A stretch of 64,000 nucleotides of DNA, from the NCBI RefSeq assembly GCF_009176305.1, contig NZ_BLAJ01000003.1, forward strand, positions 62,001-126,000, written 5' to 3'. A program made the position numbers and the translations under genes. Under the pieces are notes generated by a model, which saw only the letters and a list, made by a program, of their open reading frames with translations, was not told the origin of the DNA and searched no databases. This DNA is from Martinezella dioscoreae. Its GTDB lineage: Bacteria > Pseudomonadota > Alphaproteobacteria > Rhizobiales > Rhizobiaceae. Of this stretch, positions 26,887 through 36,802 are shown piece after piece. Each line of letters begins with the position of its first letter. Position 1 is the first letter of the stretch.

Positions 26887-27396
26887 ATGCTCAAACATTT
26901 CAAGATGCTTGCCGACTATAATCGCTGGGCCAATGTCCAGGTCTACAATGCCGCAGCAAACCTCAGCGACGCCGAATTTCACGAAGACCGCGGCGCCTTC
27001 TTCGGCTCGCTCCACGGAACGCTCAATCATCTGTTGATAGCGGACCGGCTGTGGATGCACCGTTTCAACGGCACTGGCGGCGTACCTGCGTCACTCGATA
27101 CCGTCCTACATGACACCCTTGAAGGCCTTTACAGCTTACGGGAGGCGGAAGATCGAAATATCATTACTTGGTTGGAAACGCTCGATGCCGATGCACTTGC
27201 CTCCGACATCACCTATACCTCGATCCTGCGCCCGGGCGCCATCACCGTTCCCCTCCATGCGGCGGTATCCCATATGTTCAACCATCACACCCATCACCGC
27301 GGCCAGTGCCACACTATCCTCACATCCATGGGCAAGCCGTCACTGGTGCTGGACCTCCTGCATTTTCTGCGCAGCGAAGGACAGCACTGGATGTAG
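26887..27396 (+). CDS. DinB/YfiT-family metal-binding protein
   Basis: A 169-residue four-helix-bundle protein of the DinB superfamily. The likely metal ligands are the His of SLHGTLNHLLIADRLWMHRF (first half) and the HMFNHHTHHRGQ cluster (second half), a pattern conserved in the family. Members include damage-inducible proteins and thiol transferases using mycothiol or bacillithiol; the actual reaction here is unknown. AAGAGGAGAC precedes the start. It is a single gene, divergent from ndk. Confidence 0.88.
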   Translation: MLKHFKMLADYNRWANVQVYNAAANLSDAEFHEDRGAFFGSLHGTLNHLLIADRLWMHRFNGTGGVPASLDTVLHDTLEGLYSLREAEDRNIITWLETLDADALASDITYTSILRPGAITVPLHAAVSHMFNHHTHHRGQCHTILTSMGKPSLVLDLLHFLRSEGQHWM

Positions 27397-27553
27397 CCAA
27401 GGGGAGAACCGTCGTTTCCCATCTTCGCCCAGACGTTGATCACATGCCTCATTTTGTTGCGCTGCGGCGAGGATCGGCCGTCTTGTTCATGTTCCCTTAA
27501 CCTGCCGACCTGCAGATTGATAAGATATATCAGCTCACGGTCCAAAGGCAGGC

Positions 27554-28054
27554 ATGAAGAACTCGCAGACAAGCGTTTCGGCATATTCCATCGATGACGA
27601 TGAAACGGAAACCGAGCTTGAGGTTATCGGCCGCTTCATGACGCGGCTGAAGGTGAAAAACCTGCCGCGCAACTATCAGCTCTTCTATGAAGCGCTCTAT
27701 GGCCAGGACCGCTGTCTTGCCGAAGAGATCGAGGCGCTTGGCCCCCTTCCCCCGCAAAGCGGGCTCGACGAGATTGGCCTGAAGCATCGCCTTGTCAGCC
27801 ATTGCGGGCTGGTGGCGCGCAAATCCGAGAGCGACGCGGCCGAGATGCTGCGCGAAGTCGCCGATCAGCTCGCCAAGGGGCTGATGAAAAAGCAGCATTT
27901 TGCCCGCGAGATCGACACGACTCCGCATGCCAATGCTGCACTCGACAGCCTCAATGCCTCGCTCAGCAATCTCATGCTCTATGAAACGGAGCTGACCGAG
28001 CGGCTGCGTAACTGCGCCAATCTCTCGAAATCCTCGCAGAAGGCCGGCGCCTAA
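27554..28054 (+). CDS. Hypothetical protein resembling the N-terminal module of rhizobial diguanylate cyclases
   Basis: A 166-residue, largely helical, acidic protein. The segment LPRNYQLFYEALYGQDRCLA (about residues 36-55) is like the P-x-NYELFYEA module that I remember ahead of the GGDEF domain in several rhizobial and pseudomonad diguanylate cyclases. There is no GGDEF domain: the protein ends after a coiled-coil-like stretch (LDSLNASLSNLMLYETELTE) and a stop, and the ABC-F gene follows in its own frame. It may be a stand-alone partner of such enzymes or the remnant of one. Function not known. Confidence 0.6.
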   Translation: MKNSQTSVSAYSIDDDETETELEVIGRFMTRLKVKNLPRNYQLFYEALYGQDRCLAEEIEALGPLPPQSGLDEIGLKHRLVSHCGLVARKSESDAAEMLREVADQLAKGLMKKQHFAREIDTTPHANAALDSLNASLSNLMLYETELTERLRNCANLSKSSQKAGA

Positions 28055-28103
28055 GCGCCGTCCCGCTCTTGCCTTCAGCGTCGAGTTCGGCCAAAACCGC
28101 GCC

Positions 28104-29993
28104 ATGATTTCGATTTCAGACCTTTCCGCCCGCATTGCCGGCCGCCTTCTCATCGACCATGCCAGCGTGACGCTTCCGGCGGGCACGAAGGCTGGCCTCG
28201 TCGGCAAGAACGGTGCTGGCAAATCCACGCTGTTCAGGATCATCACCGGCGATCTCGCTGCCGAGAGCGGCTCGGTCTCGATCCCCCGCAATGCCCGCAT
28301 CGGCCAGGTGGCGCAGGAGGCACCCGGCACCGAGGAGCCTTTGATCGATATCGTCCTGGCAGCCGACAAGGAACGCTCCGCATTGCTTGCGGAAGCCGAG
28401 ACAGCGACCGATCCGCACCGCATCGCCGATATCCAGACGCGTCTGGCCGATATCGATGCGCATTCGGCCGAAGCACGTGCCGCCAGTATCCTTGCCGGCC
28501 TCGGCTTCGACCACGAAGCGCAGAAACGCCCCGCCTCCTCCTTCTCCGGTGGCTGGCGCATGCGCGTGGCTCTCGCGGCCGTCTTGTTTTCCGAGCCGGA
28601 TCTGTTGCTGCTCGACGAACCGACGAACTATCTCGACCTTGAAGGCACGCTCTGGCTGGAGGACTACATCCGCCGCTATCCGCACACGGTCATCATCATT
28701 TCGCACGACCGCGATCTGCTGAACACGGCGGTCAATTCCATCGTGCATCTCGACCAGAAGAAGCTCACCTTCTATCGCGGCTCCTACGATCAGTTCGAGC
28801 GGCAGAAGGCTGAGGCCGACGAGTTGCAGATGAAGGCGAAGGCGAAGAACGATGCAGCCCGCAAGCACCTGCAGAGCTTCATCGACCGCTTCAAGGCCAA
28901 GGCCTCGAAGGCGCGGCAGGCACAGTCGCGCATCAAGGCGCTGGAGCGGATGGGAACGGTCGCCGCCGTCATCGAAGACCATGTGATGGGCTTCAGTTTT
29001 CCGGAACCTGAAAAGCAGCCCGCCTCGCCGATCATCGCAATCAGCGGCGGCGCCGTCGGCTATGAGCCGGGCAAGCCGATCCTGAAACGGCTGAACCTGC
29101 GCATCGATGCCGACGACCGCATCGCGCTGCTCGGCTCCAACGGCAACGGCAAATCGACCTTCGCGAAGTTCATTTCGGGCCGGCTCGGCGCGGAAAGCGG
29201 CGAAGTCAGGCTCGCACCGAACCTGAAGATCGGCTTCTTCGCTCAACACCAGCTCGACGACCTCATCCCCAACCAGACGGCCGTCGAGCATGTCCGCCGC
29301 CGCATGCCCGAAACGCCGGAAGCGAAGGTGCGCGCCCGCGTCGCGCAGATGGGGCTTGCGACGGAGAAGATGGACACGCAGGTCAAGGATCTCTCCGGCG
29401 GCGAGAAGGCACGGCTTCTCATGGGCCTTGCCGCCTTCGACGCACCGAACCTGCTAATCCTCGACGAACCGACGAACCATCTCGATATCGACAGCCGCAA
29501 CGCGCTGATCCAGGCGCTGAACGATTATTCCGGCGCCGTCATCCTGATCTCGCACGACCGTCACCTGATCGAAGCCACCGTCGATCGGCTGTGGCTGGTG
29601 CGCGACGGCACCGTCTCGACCTTCGACGGCGATCTTGAAGAATATCGCAGCCTCGTCGTCGCCAGCCCGAAAGCCAAGGACGACAAGGCCAAGCCGAGCA
29701 TCGGTGACGATTCCGTTTCCAAAGCCGACCAGCGCAAGCTCAATGCCGATCGGCGCGCCTCGCTGGCGCCGCTCAAGAAGAAGATCAATGAAATCGAATC
29801 CTTGACCGGCAAGCTTGAGAAACTGATTCAGGCTCTTGACGCAGAACTTGCGGACCCCGCCCTCTATGAGAAGGCACCGGCCAAGGCTGCGGAAAAGGCA
29901 AAACAGCGTGCCGATGCGGCAGAAAAGCTCGCGGCGGCCGAGGAGCAGTGGCTGGAACTTTCATCGGAATATGAGAGCGGCATGGCCAGCTGA
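28104..29993 (+). CDS. ABC-F family ATPase
   Basis: A 629-residue soluble protein with two ABC domains in one chain and no membrane segment. Domain 1 has GLVGKNGAGKSTLF and LLLLDEPTNYLDLEG; domain 2 has GSNGNGKSTFAK and LLILDEPTNHLDIDS, with the linker between holding the KAxxAxxRxKxLERM-like arm that inserts into the ribosome. A charged C-terminal coiled coil (about 535-625) resembles Uup/YheS types. Such proteins act on translating ribosomes, and some protect against antibiotics; this is probably a housekeeping factor. Single gene, 49 bases after the preceding one. Confidence 0.93.
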   Translation: MISISDLSARIAGRLLIDHASVTLPAGTKAGLVGKNGAGKSTLFRIITGDLAAESGSVSIPRNARIGQVAQEAPGTEEPLIDIVLAADKERSALLAEAETATDPHRIADIQTRLADIDAHSAEARAASILAGLGFDHEAQKRPASSFSGGWRMRVALAAVLFSEPDLLLLDEPTNYLDLEGTLWLEDYIRRYPHTVIIISHDRDLLNTAVNSIVHLDQKKLTFYRGSYDQFERQKAEADELQMKAKAKNDAARKHLQSFIDRFKAKASKARQAQSRIKALERMGTVAAVIEDHVMGFSFPEPEKQPASPIIAISGGAVGYEPGKPILKRLNLRIDADDRIALLGSNGNGKSTFAKFISGRLGAESGEVRLAPNLKIGFFAQHQLDDLIPNQTAVEHVRRRMPETPEAKVRARVAQMGLATEKMDTQVKDLSGGEKARLLMGLAAFDAPNLLILDEPTNHLDIDSRNALIQALNDYSGAVILISHDRHLIEATVDRLWLVRDGTVSTFDGDLEEYRSLVVASPKAKDDKAKPSIGDDSVSKADQRKLNADRRASLAPLKKKINEIESLTGKLEKLIQALDAELADPALYEKAPAKAAEKAKQRADAAEKLAAAEEQWLELSSEYESGMAS

Positions 29994-30060
29994 AGCTGAC
30001 CGCTTGTTAAGGAATTCGCGGCCGCTCCTAACCGATCATTAACCATAACTGCAGAATATG

Positions 30061-30090
30061 CGCTCAACTTCATAGACATAGTGTTGAGCG
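30061..30090. promoter_or_regulatory. Inverted repeat just before the deacetylase start
   Basis: CGCTCAAC (30061-30068) is repeated inverted as GTTGAGCG (30083-30090) with 14 bases between, ending six bases before the ATG at 30097. In mRNA the hairpin would hold the ribosome site; in DNA it could be an operator. No ordinary Shine-Dalgarno is seen between the arm and the ATG. Confidence 0.45.
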
Positions 30091-30096
30091 ATTCTG

Positions 30097-30990
30097 ATGA
30101 ACTACCGTGTGTTGCTGGCTGGCCTCGCCGTGTCCCTGGCTCTCGGAGGATGTGCCACGAAACCAGGCAATGAAGCGTCGCTCAAGAGCAGCTATGCCGC
30201 CGAAGAGCCGCGTCACAAGCCGCTGAAGGCCAACGATCCCATCGAGATGGAGCCGAAGAAATGGCTCGTCGCCGATCTCGAAACAAGGGGAGACCTGGCG
30301 GGCATGAACGGCCCGCACAATCTCGCCGGCCGGACGCTGGAGGTCTCGTCGCTCAAGGATATCAGGCTCGCCGACAAGGAGGTCATCCTGACCTTCGATG
30401 ACGGCCCGGCTCCCGGCAAGACGGAACGCATTCTCGCCACGCTCGACAAATTCGGCGTCAAGGCCGCCTTCATGATGGTCGGCGAAATGGCGCAGGCACA
30501 CCCGGCGACGGCACGCGAGGTGCTTGCGCATGGCGATGCGATCGGCAGCCACACCTTCCGCCATCCCGATCTCGACAAGATGACTTTCGACGCGGCGATG
30601 ACCGAGATCGCCCGCGGCAAGGATGCCGTCACCAAGGCGATCGGCACGGACGTTCCCTTCTTCCGCTTCCCCTATCTTGCCGACTCCAAACGCCTGCGCA
30701 CGGCGATTGCCGCTCGCGACATGATCGTCATGGATGTCGATATCGACAGCAAGGATTACTTCACTTCGACCCCAGCCTCAGTGGTCGATCGCACCATGAA
30801 GCAGCTCCATCAGCGCGGCCGCGGCATCGTTCTGATGCACGACATCCACCAGCGCACGGTTAGGATGCTGCCCGTTCTCCTCAGCCGACTGGAGAATGAG
30901 GGCTACAAGGTCGTCACGCTGAAATACAAGCGCGAACCGGCCCCGGCGAGCAATATGGTCGCACAGGCCGACACAAAGATGGTCCGCTAA
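30097..30990 (+). CDS. Polysaccharide deacetylase lipoprotein (NodB-like domain)
   Basis: A 297-residue protein with a lipobox LGGC (Cys19), so anchored in the periplasm. From about residue 90 it has the NodB homology domain: LTFDDGPAPGKTE (metal and catalytic Asp101/Asp102), SHTFRHPDL (His152, His156), RFPYLAD, and LMHDIHQRT near the end. Such enzymes remove N- or O-acetyl groups from chitooligosaccharides, peptidoglycan or exopolysaccharide; the substrate here is unknown. A strong terminator follows. It lies alone between the ABC-F gene and the peptidase gene. Confidence 0.9.
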   Translation: MNYRVLLAGLAVSLALGGCATKPGNEASLKSSYAAEEPRHKPLKANDPIEMEPKKWLVADLETRGDLAGMNGPHNLAGRTLEVSSLKDIRLADKEVILTFDDGPAPGKTERILATLDKFGVKAAFMMVGEMAQAHPATAREVLAHGDAIGSHTFRHPDLDKMTFDAAMTEIARGKDAVTKAIGTDVPFFRFPYLADSKRLRTAIAARDMIVMDVDIDSKDYFTSTPASVVDRTMKQLHQRGRGIVLMHDIHQRTVRMLPVLLSRLENEGYKVVTLKYKREPAPASNMVAQADTKMVR

Positions 30991-31020
30991 GGCGGGTCGA
31001 CACCGAAAAATCTATGACCG

Positions 31021-31060
31021 ATACGGGCGCGGAAGCATAGTTGCTTCAGCGCCCGTATTT
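31021..31060 (+). terminator. Intrinsic terminator after the deacetylase gene
   Basis: ATACGGGCGC (31021-31030) pairs with GCGCCCGTAT (31049-31058) and, after one mismatch, GAAGCA pairs with TGCTTC, capped by TAGT. TTTGGTTT follows. A TTG at 31041, in frame with the next gene, falls inside this hairpin, so the next gene must start later. Confidence 0.9.
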
Positions 31061-31094
31061 TGGTTTGCTGAGGGCGACCACCAACAACAATGGA

Positions 31095-33167
31095 ATGGCG
31101 AGCCCCATGCACCTTCACCTTGAACGCGACGACGACCCACAAACTCTGCAGTTCGTCGCAGAGAAGGATACCGAATCCGAGCGGCTGCTGATGACGCCGG
31201 AATTCGAGGCGGATCGCAACGCGATCAAGGAGATGATCGAACGCGAGGATCGGCTGATCGCCACGACCCGGCGCGGCAGCTGGCTGTTCGATTTTCATCG
31301 CAGCGCCGATCATCCGCTCGGTTGCTGGTATCGGCTGCCGGCCGATCTTACCCCTCTGCCCGACGCTCCCTGGGAACCAATCTTCGATCTCGACGCCTTC
31401 TGCGCCAAGGAGGGCAGAAAATGGCTCTGGCGCGGTGCGCTCACCTGCCCCTGGGAGCCGATGCGCGTGCTGCTTTGCCTTTCCGATGGCGGCTCCGATC
31501 CCATTCGGATGCTCGAATTCGATTGCGAGACGAAGAGCATCGTCGAAGGCGGCTTCGACACGCCGGCCGTGCGCAGTCACGCGACCTGGCTCAGCCGCGA
31601 CGAAATCGCCTATTTCGGCTCCATCGACCGCGAATCCTCGACGCGTTCAGGCTGGCCGCGTCTCGGCCGCCGCCTGAGGCGTGGCCAGGTGCCGTCCGAT
31701 GCACCCGTACTCTATGCCGCCGATGACAGCGACATCTATGGCTCCTGTTCGGTCTTCGATCCGCAACTCGCCGGTCTGGCGACGGGAGATGCGGCTAGGC
31801 CGATCCGTATTTTCAGCGCGGGTCACGAAATCGGCAGCGCCAGCCATTTCATCGAGGATGGGGACGGTTCGCTGCGGCGGATCGACCTGCCGAAGGATGC
31901 CGAGTTCGGGTTCAACCACTCCCATCTGATCTGGCTTGCCAAGACAGACGAACGGATCCCGGCCGGCAGCCTGGCCCTGCAACCCCTTCCTCGGGAGCCC
32001 GGCAAGACCGGTATCGATGCAAGACGCATCCTGTTTTCGCCCAATGACCGACAATCGGTTTCGCAATTCCTTTTGATGCGCGAATGGTGCGTCTTCATCG
32101 TCTCGGACAATATGCAACCGCATCTCTTCGTTCTCGACCTGACGAGCGCCGATGCCGAAATCCGCGAAATCGCACTGCCTGATGATGTTCAGACGGTGTC
32201 GGTCGCCCCGCTCTATTCCGATCTGCATCTCGGTGACGACACGCTGCAGGTCTATGGCGCGGGCTTTCTGCAGCCGCCCTCCTCCTACCGGCTGGATCTT
32301 GGCGATCGCAAGGCCCCGCTTGAACTCAAGCACATTGCCAGTTCGCCGACCTATTTCGACAGCGAAGGCATGACGTCCCTCCTGCTGGAAGCTACCTCCG
32401 AGGACGGGACGAAGGTGCCCTATCATATCGTACTGCCGAAGGCCTGGACCAAGGGCGAACTGCCGGTGCTGCAATATGGCTACGGCGGCTTCGACGTCCC
32501 GCTCGGCCCATATTATTCCGGGGTCATCGGCCGCTGGCTGGAACAGGGTAACGCCTTTGTGACGGCCTATATTCGCGGCGGAGGCGAATTCGGGCCGAAC
32601 TGGCATCGCGTCGCAAAAGGCCAGGGTCGCCACAGGGCATTCGCGGACTTTGCCGCCGTCGCCCGCGACCTCGTCGCCCGCGGCTATACCAAGCCATCGC
32701 GCATAGCCGGCAATGGCGGCAGCAATGGAGGTTTGCTGACTGGCGTCATGGCGACACGCTATCCGCAGGATTTCGGCGCGATCTGGTGCCAGGTGCCTGT
32801 CCTGGATATGACCCGCTTCCATGTCTTCCCGGCCGGAAAAGCCTGGATCGACGAATATGGCGATCCCGACAATCCGGCTGATCGCGATTACCTGGTGAGC
32901 TATTCGCCGCTGCACAATGTCAAGCCTACCTCCGAGATCACGTATCCGTCGATCTACATCGAAAGCTCGAGCAATGACGACCGGGTTCATCCTTCGCATG
33001 CCCGGCGCTTCGCCGCCCAGCTGGAAGCGCTCGGCCATCATCCGCTGTTCCACGAATTCGGCTCGGGTGGCCATGGCGGCGACGGCGCATCAATCGAGCT
33101 CGCGACGCGCACGGCTCTGGGTTACAGTTTTTTGCGGGAGACGATCGTGAAGGGCAAAAGCCTTTAG
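31095..33167 (+). CDS. Prolyl oligopeptidase family serine peptidase (S9A)
   Basis: A 690-residue protein of the prolyl oligopeptidase/oligopeptidase B kind: a beta-propeller in the first ~430 residues, then an alpha/beta-hydrolase domain. The catalytic Ser is Ser543 in AGNGGSNGGLLTG, the Asp is Asp628 or Asp629 in SSNDDRVHPSHA, and the His is His660 in GSGGHGGDG. No signal peptide, so cytosolic. Starts ATG 31095 (used) and ATG 31107 are both possible; neither has a strong ribosome site, and earlier codons lie in a terminator hairpin. Confidence 0.92.
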   Translation: MASPMHLHLERDDDPQTLQFVAEKDTESERLLMTPEFEADRNAIKEMIEREDRLIATTRRGSWLFDFHRSADHPLGCWYRLPADLTPLPDAPWEPIFDLDAFCAKEGRKWLWRGALTCPWEPMRVLLCLSDGGSDPIRMLEFDCETKSIVEGGFDTPAVRSHATWLSRDEIAYFGSIDRESSTRSGWPRLGRRLRRGQVPSDAPVLYAADDSDIYGSCSVFDPQLAGLATGDAARPIRIFSAGHEIGSASHFIEDGDGSLRRIDLPKDAEFGFNHSHLIWLAKTDERIPAGSLALQPLPREPGKTGIDARRILFSPNDRQSVSQFLLMREWCVFIVSDNMQPHLFVLDLTSADAEIREIALPDDVQTVSVAPLYSDLHLGDDTLQVYGAGFLQPPSSYRLDLGDRKAPLELKHIASSPTYFDSEGMTSLLLEATSEDGTKVPYHIVLPKAWTKGELPVLQYGYGGFDVPLGPYYSGVIGRWLEQGNAFVTAYIRGGGEFGPNWHRVAKGQGRHRAFADFAAVARDLVARGYTKPSRIAGNGGSNGGLLTGVMATRYPQDFGAIWCQVPVLDMTRFHVFPAGKAWIDEYGDPDNPADRDYLVSYSPLHNVKPTSEITYPSIYIESSSNDDRVHPSHARRFAAQLEALGHHPLFHEFGSGGHGGDGASIELATRTALGYSFLRETIVKGKSL

Positions 33168-33310
33168 ATCACGCTTACGGCTCGCAGCAAAAATCAATGG
33201 TTGCACCAGCTTCCGATACGCTTGAAACGCGCCGAGCGGCATGATTAGCTGCGGCCGTGATTACGAAGAGCGGGCGAGTCCGCCCCGCTCGTATCCGGGG
33301 GGAGTAATAG

Positions 33311-34420
<1,110 letters not shown>

Positions 34421-34449
34421 GTGGTGCAATTGACGGCATAGGCTTTTTC

Positions 34450-34478
34450 CGGGCGGAGTCTGTCCAAAGCTCCGCCCG
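34450..34478. other. Hairpin after the TRAP binding-protein gene
   Basis: CGGGCGGAG (34450-34458) and CTCCGCCCG (34470-34478) form a 9-bp perfect stem with an 11-base loop, 29 bases after the binding-protein stop. A T run precedes the stem instead of following it, so it is not a classical intrinsic terminator on the plus strand but may still end or protect the transcript. Confidence 0.5.
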
Positions 34479-34610
34479 AAGAGGGTGACGACTTAGAGCA
34501 GAAGCCTGCCGATTCTTATACGAAACAAAAATCTGTGGTTGATTGATATTTCATATGAATTCCTTCCTGCGTTGTTGCTAGCTATTACTGTCTCAACGCT
34601 GGGGAATATT

Positions 34611-34943
34611 ATGAACCGAAAACAATTTGCAGTAATTGTCTTATTGCCACTCGCCGCTTGCGCCAAACGTCCCGATGCCATCGTGCCTACAGAAATTCCG
34701 ATGGCGGCCTATTCCAACCTTGATTGCGTAGGCCTCACGCGAGAGCTCAATACAGAGCAAGGAAAACTGACGGCCCTTTCGAAAGACCAGAATAATGCCG
34801 CCAATGGCGACGCCTTTGGCGTCTTCCTAGTCGGCGTACCCATGTCCAGCGTGACCGGCGGCGATAAAGAGGGCCTTATCTCCGTTACTAAGGGTAAGGT
34901 TCTATCTATTCAAAACACGATGAAGGCTAAAGGCTGCAAATGA
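34611..34943 (+). CDS. Small hypothetical lipoprotein
   Basis: A 110-residue protein with a lipobox LAAC (Cys17), a conserved-looking DCVGLTRELNTEQGKLTALS stretch and a Cys close to the C-terminus. I remember similar small lipoproteins in rhizobia and in phage-bearing strains but do not know a function. The start at 34611 follows GGGGAATATT; an in-frame ATG at 34539 would spoil the signal peptide. The gene and the 100 bases before it are more A/T-rich than the neighbours, and it lies between the converging halves of a TRAP system, so it may be a later insertion. Confidence 0.7.
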   Translation: MNRKQFAVIVLLPLAACAKRPDAIVPTEIPMAAYSNLDCVGLTRELNTEQGKLTALSKDQNNAANGDAFGVFLVGVPMSSVTGGDKEGLISVTKGKVLSIQNTMKAKGCK

Positions 34944-34997
34944 CCGATAGTCTAGAGCGGACCGGGTAATATCCCACGCCGGTACTTTGGCACAGAC

Positions 34998-35030
34998 AAA
35001 TACCTTCTCCCCAGAGGGAGAAAGTATTTT
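34998..35030. terminator. Terminator built from a RIME-like core
   Basis: AAATACCTTCTCCC and GGGAGAAAGTATTT make a long stem with one mismatch and a short loop, followed by TTTTG. It ends the small lipoprotein gene and lies at the far end of the TRAP permease gene. The CTTCTCCCC/GGGAGAA part is the same core as in the larger repeats at 10656 and 25989. Confidence 0.7.
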
Positions 35031-35035
35031 TGCCT

Positions 35036-36802
35036 TTAGTTAAACGATGGCGGCTGGCTGAGATCGTTGGCCGGCGGGTTTGACGTGCCGCCACCCTTAT
35101 CCGCCGGCTTGCTATCAAGCGGATTGCCGCCTGGAAGCTGCAGGCCCGGCAGGCCGAGGCCGCCGCCATTATCCTGGCCGGGTGCGCCGAAGCCGGGGAC
35201 CTCGATCTTGATCGTGTTGGGATCGACGCCGGTGCCGGCTCCCTTGTAGTGCATGACCATCTGCGGGAACATGATCGTCAACGCCACCATCAGGACCTGG
35301 ATGCCGACGAAGGGCACGGATCCCCAGTAGATCTGCCCGGTCGTGACGGGCGCGATCTGCTTGCCGGTCACCCTGTCGAGATAGGGCACGCGCGCGGCCA
35401 CCGAGCGGAGATAGAACAGCGCGAAGCCGAAGGGCGGATGCATGAAGCTCGTCTGCATGTTGACGCCGAGCAGCACGCCAAACCAGATGAGATCGATGCC
35501 GAGCTTTTCGGCAGCAGGTGCCAACAACGGTACGATGATGAAGGCAAGCTCGAAGAAATCGAGAAAGAAGGCCAGCACGAAGACAAGGATGTTGACGGCA
35601 ATCAGGAAGCCGACCTCCCCGCCGGGCAGCGATACCAGCAGATGCTCGACCCAGACATGGCCATTGACGCCATAGAAGGTCAGCGAAAAGACGCGCGAGC
35701 CGATGAGGATGAACAGCACGAAGGCCGAAAGCCGGGTGGTCGAGGTCAGTGCCGAACGGATGACCTCCATGTTCAGCCGGCCTTTCGCAGCGGCCATTAT
35801 GAGCGCGCCCACTGCCCCCATTGCGCCGCCTTCCGTCGGCGTCGCGATGCCGAGAAAGATCGTGCCAAGCACGAGGAAGATCAGCGCCAGCGGTGGAATG
35901 AGGACGATGATGACCTGCTGGGCCAGCCGCGACATCACGTTGAGCTTCATCCCCTTATCGAGCACGGCGATCGCGTAGATGAAGGCGACGCCAACCGTTG
36001 CACCGAGAATATCGGCGTTTTCGCCATAGGCGGGCGTCAGGTAAACGTGTGCGGCATAGGCCACGCCTGCGCATATCAACAATGCGATCAGCAGGGACGT
36101 GACGCCGGAGCCAAGCGAGCGAGCCTCCTTCGGCAATGCCGGCATGGAGTTCGGCTTCACGATCGACATGATCAATACATAGAGCATGTAGAGACCGGTC
36201 AGCACCAGGCCGGGAATCAGGGCGCCGGCATACATGTCACCGACCGAACGGCCGAGCTGGTCGGCAAGCACGATCAGGACGAGCGACGGCGGAATGATCT
36301 GCGCCAGCGTGCCGGAAGCGGCGATGACGCCGGAGGCGACCCGCCGGTCATAGCCATAGCGCAACATGATCGGTAGCGAGATCAGACCCATGGCAATGAC
36401 CGAAGCGGCAACGACACCGGTGGTGGCCGCCAGCAGCGCTCCGACGAAAATCACCGCATAGGCAAGCCCCCCGCGGATCGGCCCGAACAGCTGGCCGATC
36501 GTGTCGAGCAGGTCTTCGGCCATGCCGGATCGCTCCAGCACGATGCCCATGAAGGTGAAGAACGGGATCGCCAGCAGCGTGTCGTTCGACATCACCCCCC
36601 AGAATCGATCCGGCAACGCGTTGAGAAGCGGCCATGAGAGATTGATGGTCCCGCCCGAATAGGGTGCGAGCTCGACACCGATCCAGAAGAACAGAAGTCC
36701 GTTCGCAGCAAGCGCGAAGGCGACGGGATAGCCCAGAAGCAGGAAAATGATCAGCGAGGCGAACATGATCGGCGCCATGTTCACGGCAATGAATTCGATC
36801 AT
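35036..36802 (-). CDS. TRAP transporter large permease subunit (DctM)
   Basis: A 588-residue membrane protein with a dozen or more hydrophobic segments and TRAP-large-subunit signatures such as LLAIPFFTFMGIVLERSGMA and GIATPTEGGAMGAVGALIMA. It is the sodium-coupled channel that takes up the acid delivered by the binding protein. At 588 residues it is longer than the ~430 of classical DctM; part of this is extra membrane region seen in the larger TRAP family, and the last ~65 residues are a Gly/Pro/Asn-rich tail (GGGLGLPGLQLPGG region) that should be cytosolic or periplasmic and disordered. Its ATG shares one base with the DctQ stop (TGATG). Confidence 0.92.
   Translation of the reverse strand: MIEFIAVNMAPIMFASLIIFLLLGYPVAFALAANGLLFFWIGVELAPYSGGTINLSWPLLNALPDRFWGVMSNDTLLAIPFFTFMGIVLERSGMAEDLLDTIGQLFGPIRGGLAYAVIFVGALLAATTGVVAASVIAMGLISLPIMLRYGYDRRVASGVIAASGTLAQIIPPSLVLIVLADQLGRSVGDMYAGALIPGLVLTGLYMLYVLIMSIVKPNSMPALPKEARSLGSGVTSLLIALLICAGVAYAAHVYLTPAYGENADILGATVGVAFIYAIAVLDKGMKLNVMSRLAQQVIIVLIPPLALIFLVLGTIFLGIATPTEGGAMGAVGALIMAAAKGRLNMEVIRSALTSTTRLSAFVLFILIGSRVFSLTFYGVNGHVWVEHLLVSLPGGEVGFLIAVNILVFVLAFFLDFFELAFIIVPLLAPAAEKLGIDLIWFGVLLGVNMQTSFMHPPFGFALFYLRSVAARVPYLDRVTGKQIAPVTTGQIYWGSVPFVGIQVLMVALTIMFPQMVMHYKGAGTGVDPNTIKIEVPGFGAPGQDNGGGLGLPGLQLPGGNPLDSKPADKGGGTSNPPANDLSQPPSFN

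Noticed and set aside
31041..31094. TTG start at 31041 for the prolyl oligopeptidase
   Set aside because: It lies within the terminator hairpin of the previous gene; ATG 31095 or 31107 are more reasonable.
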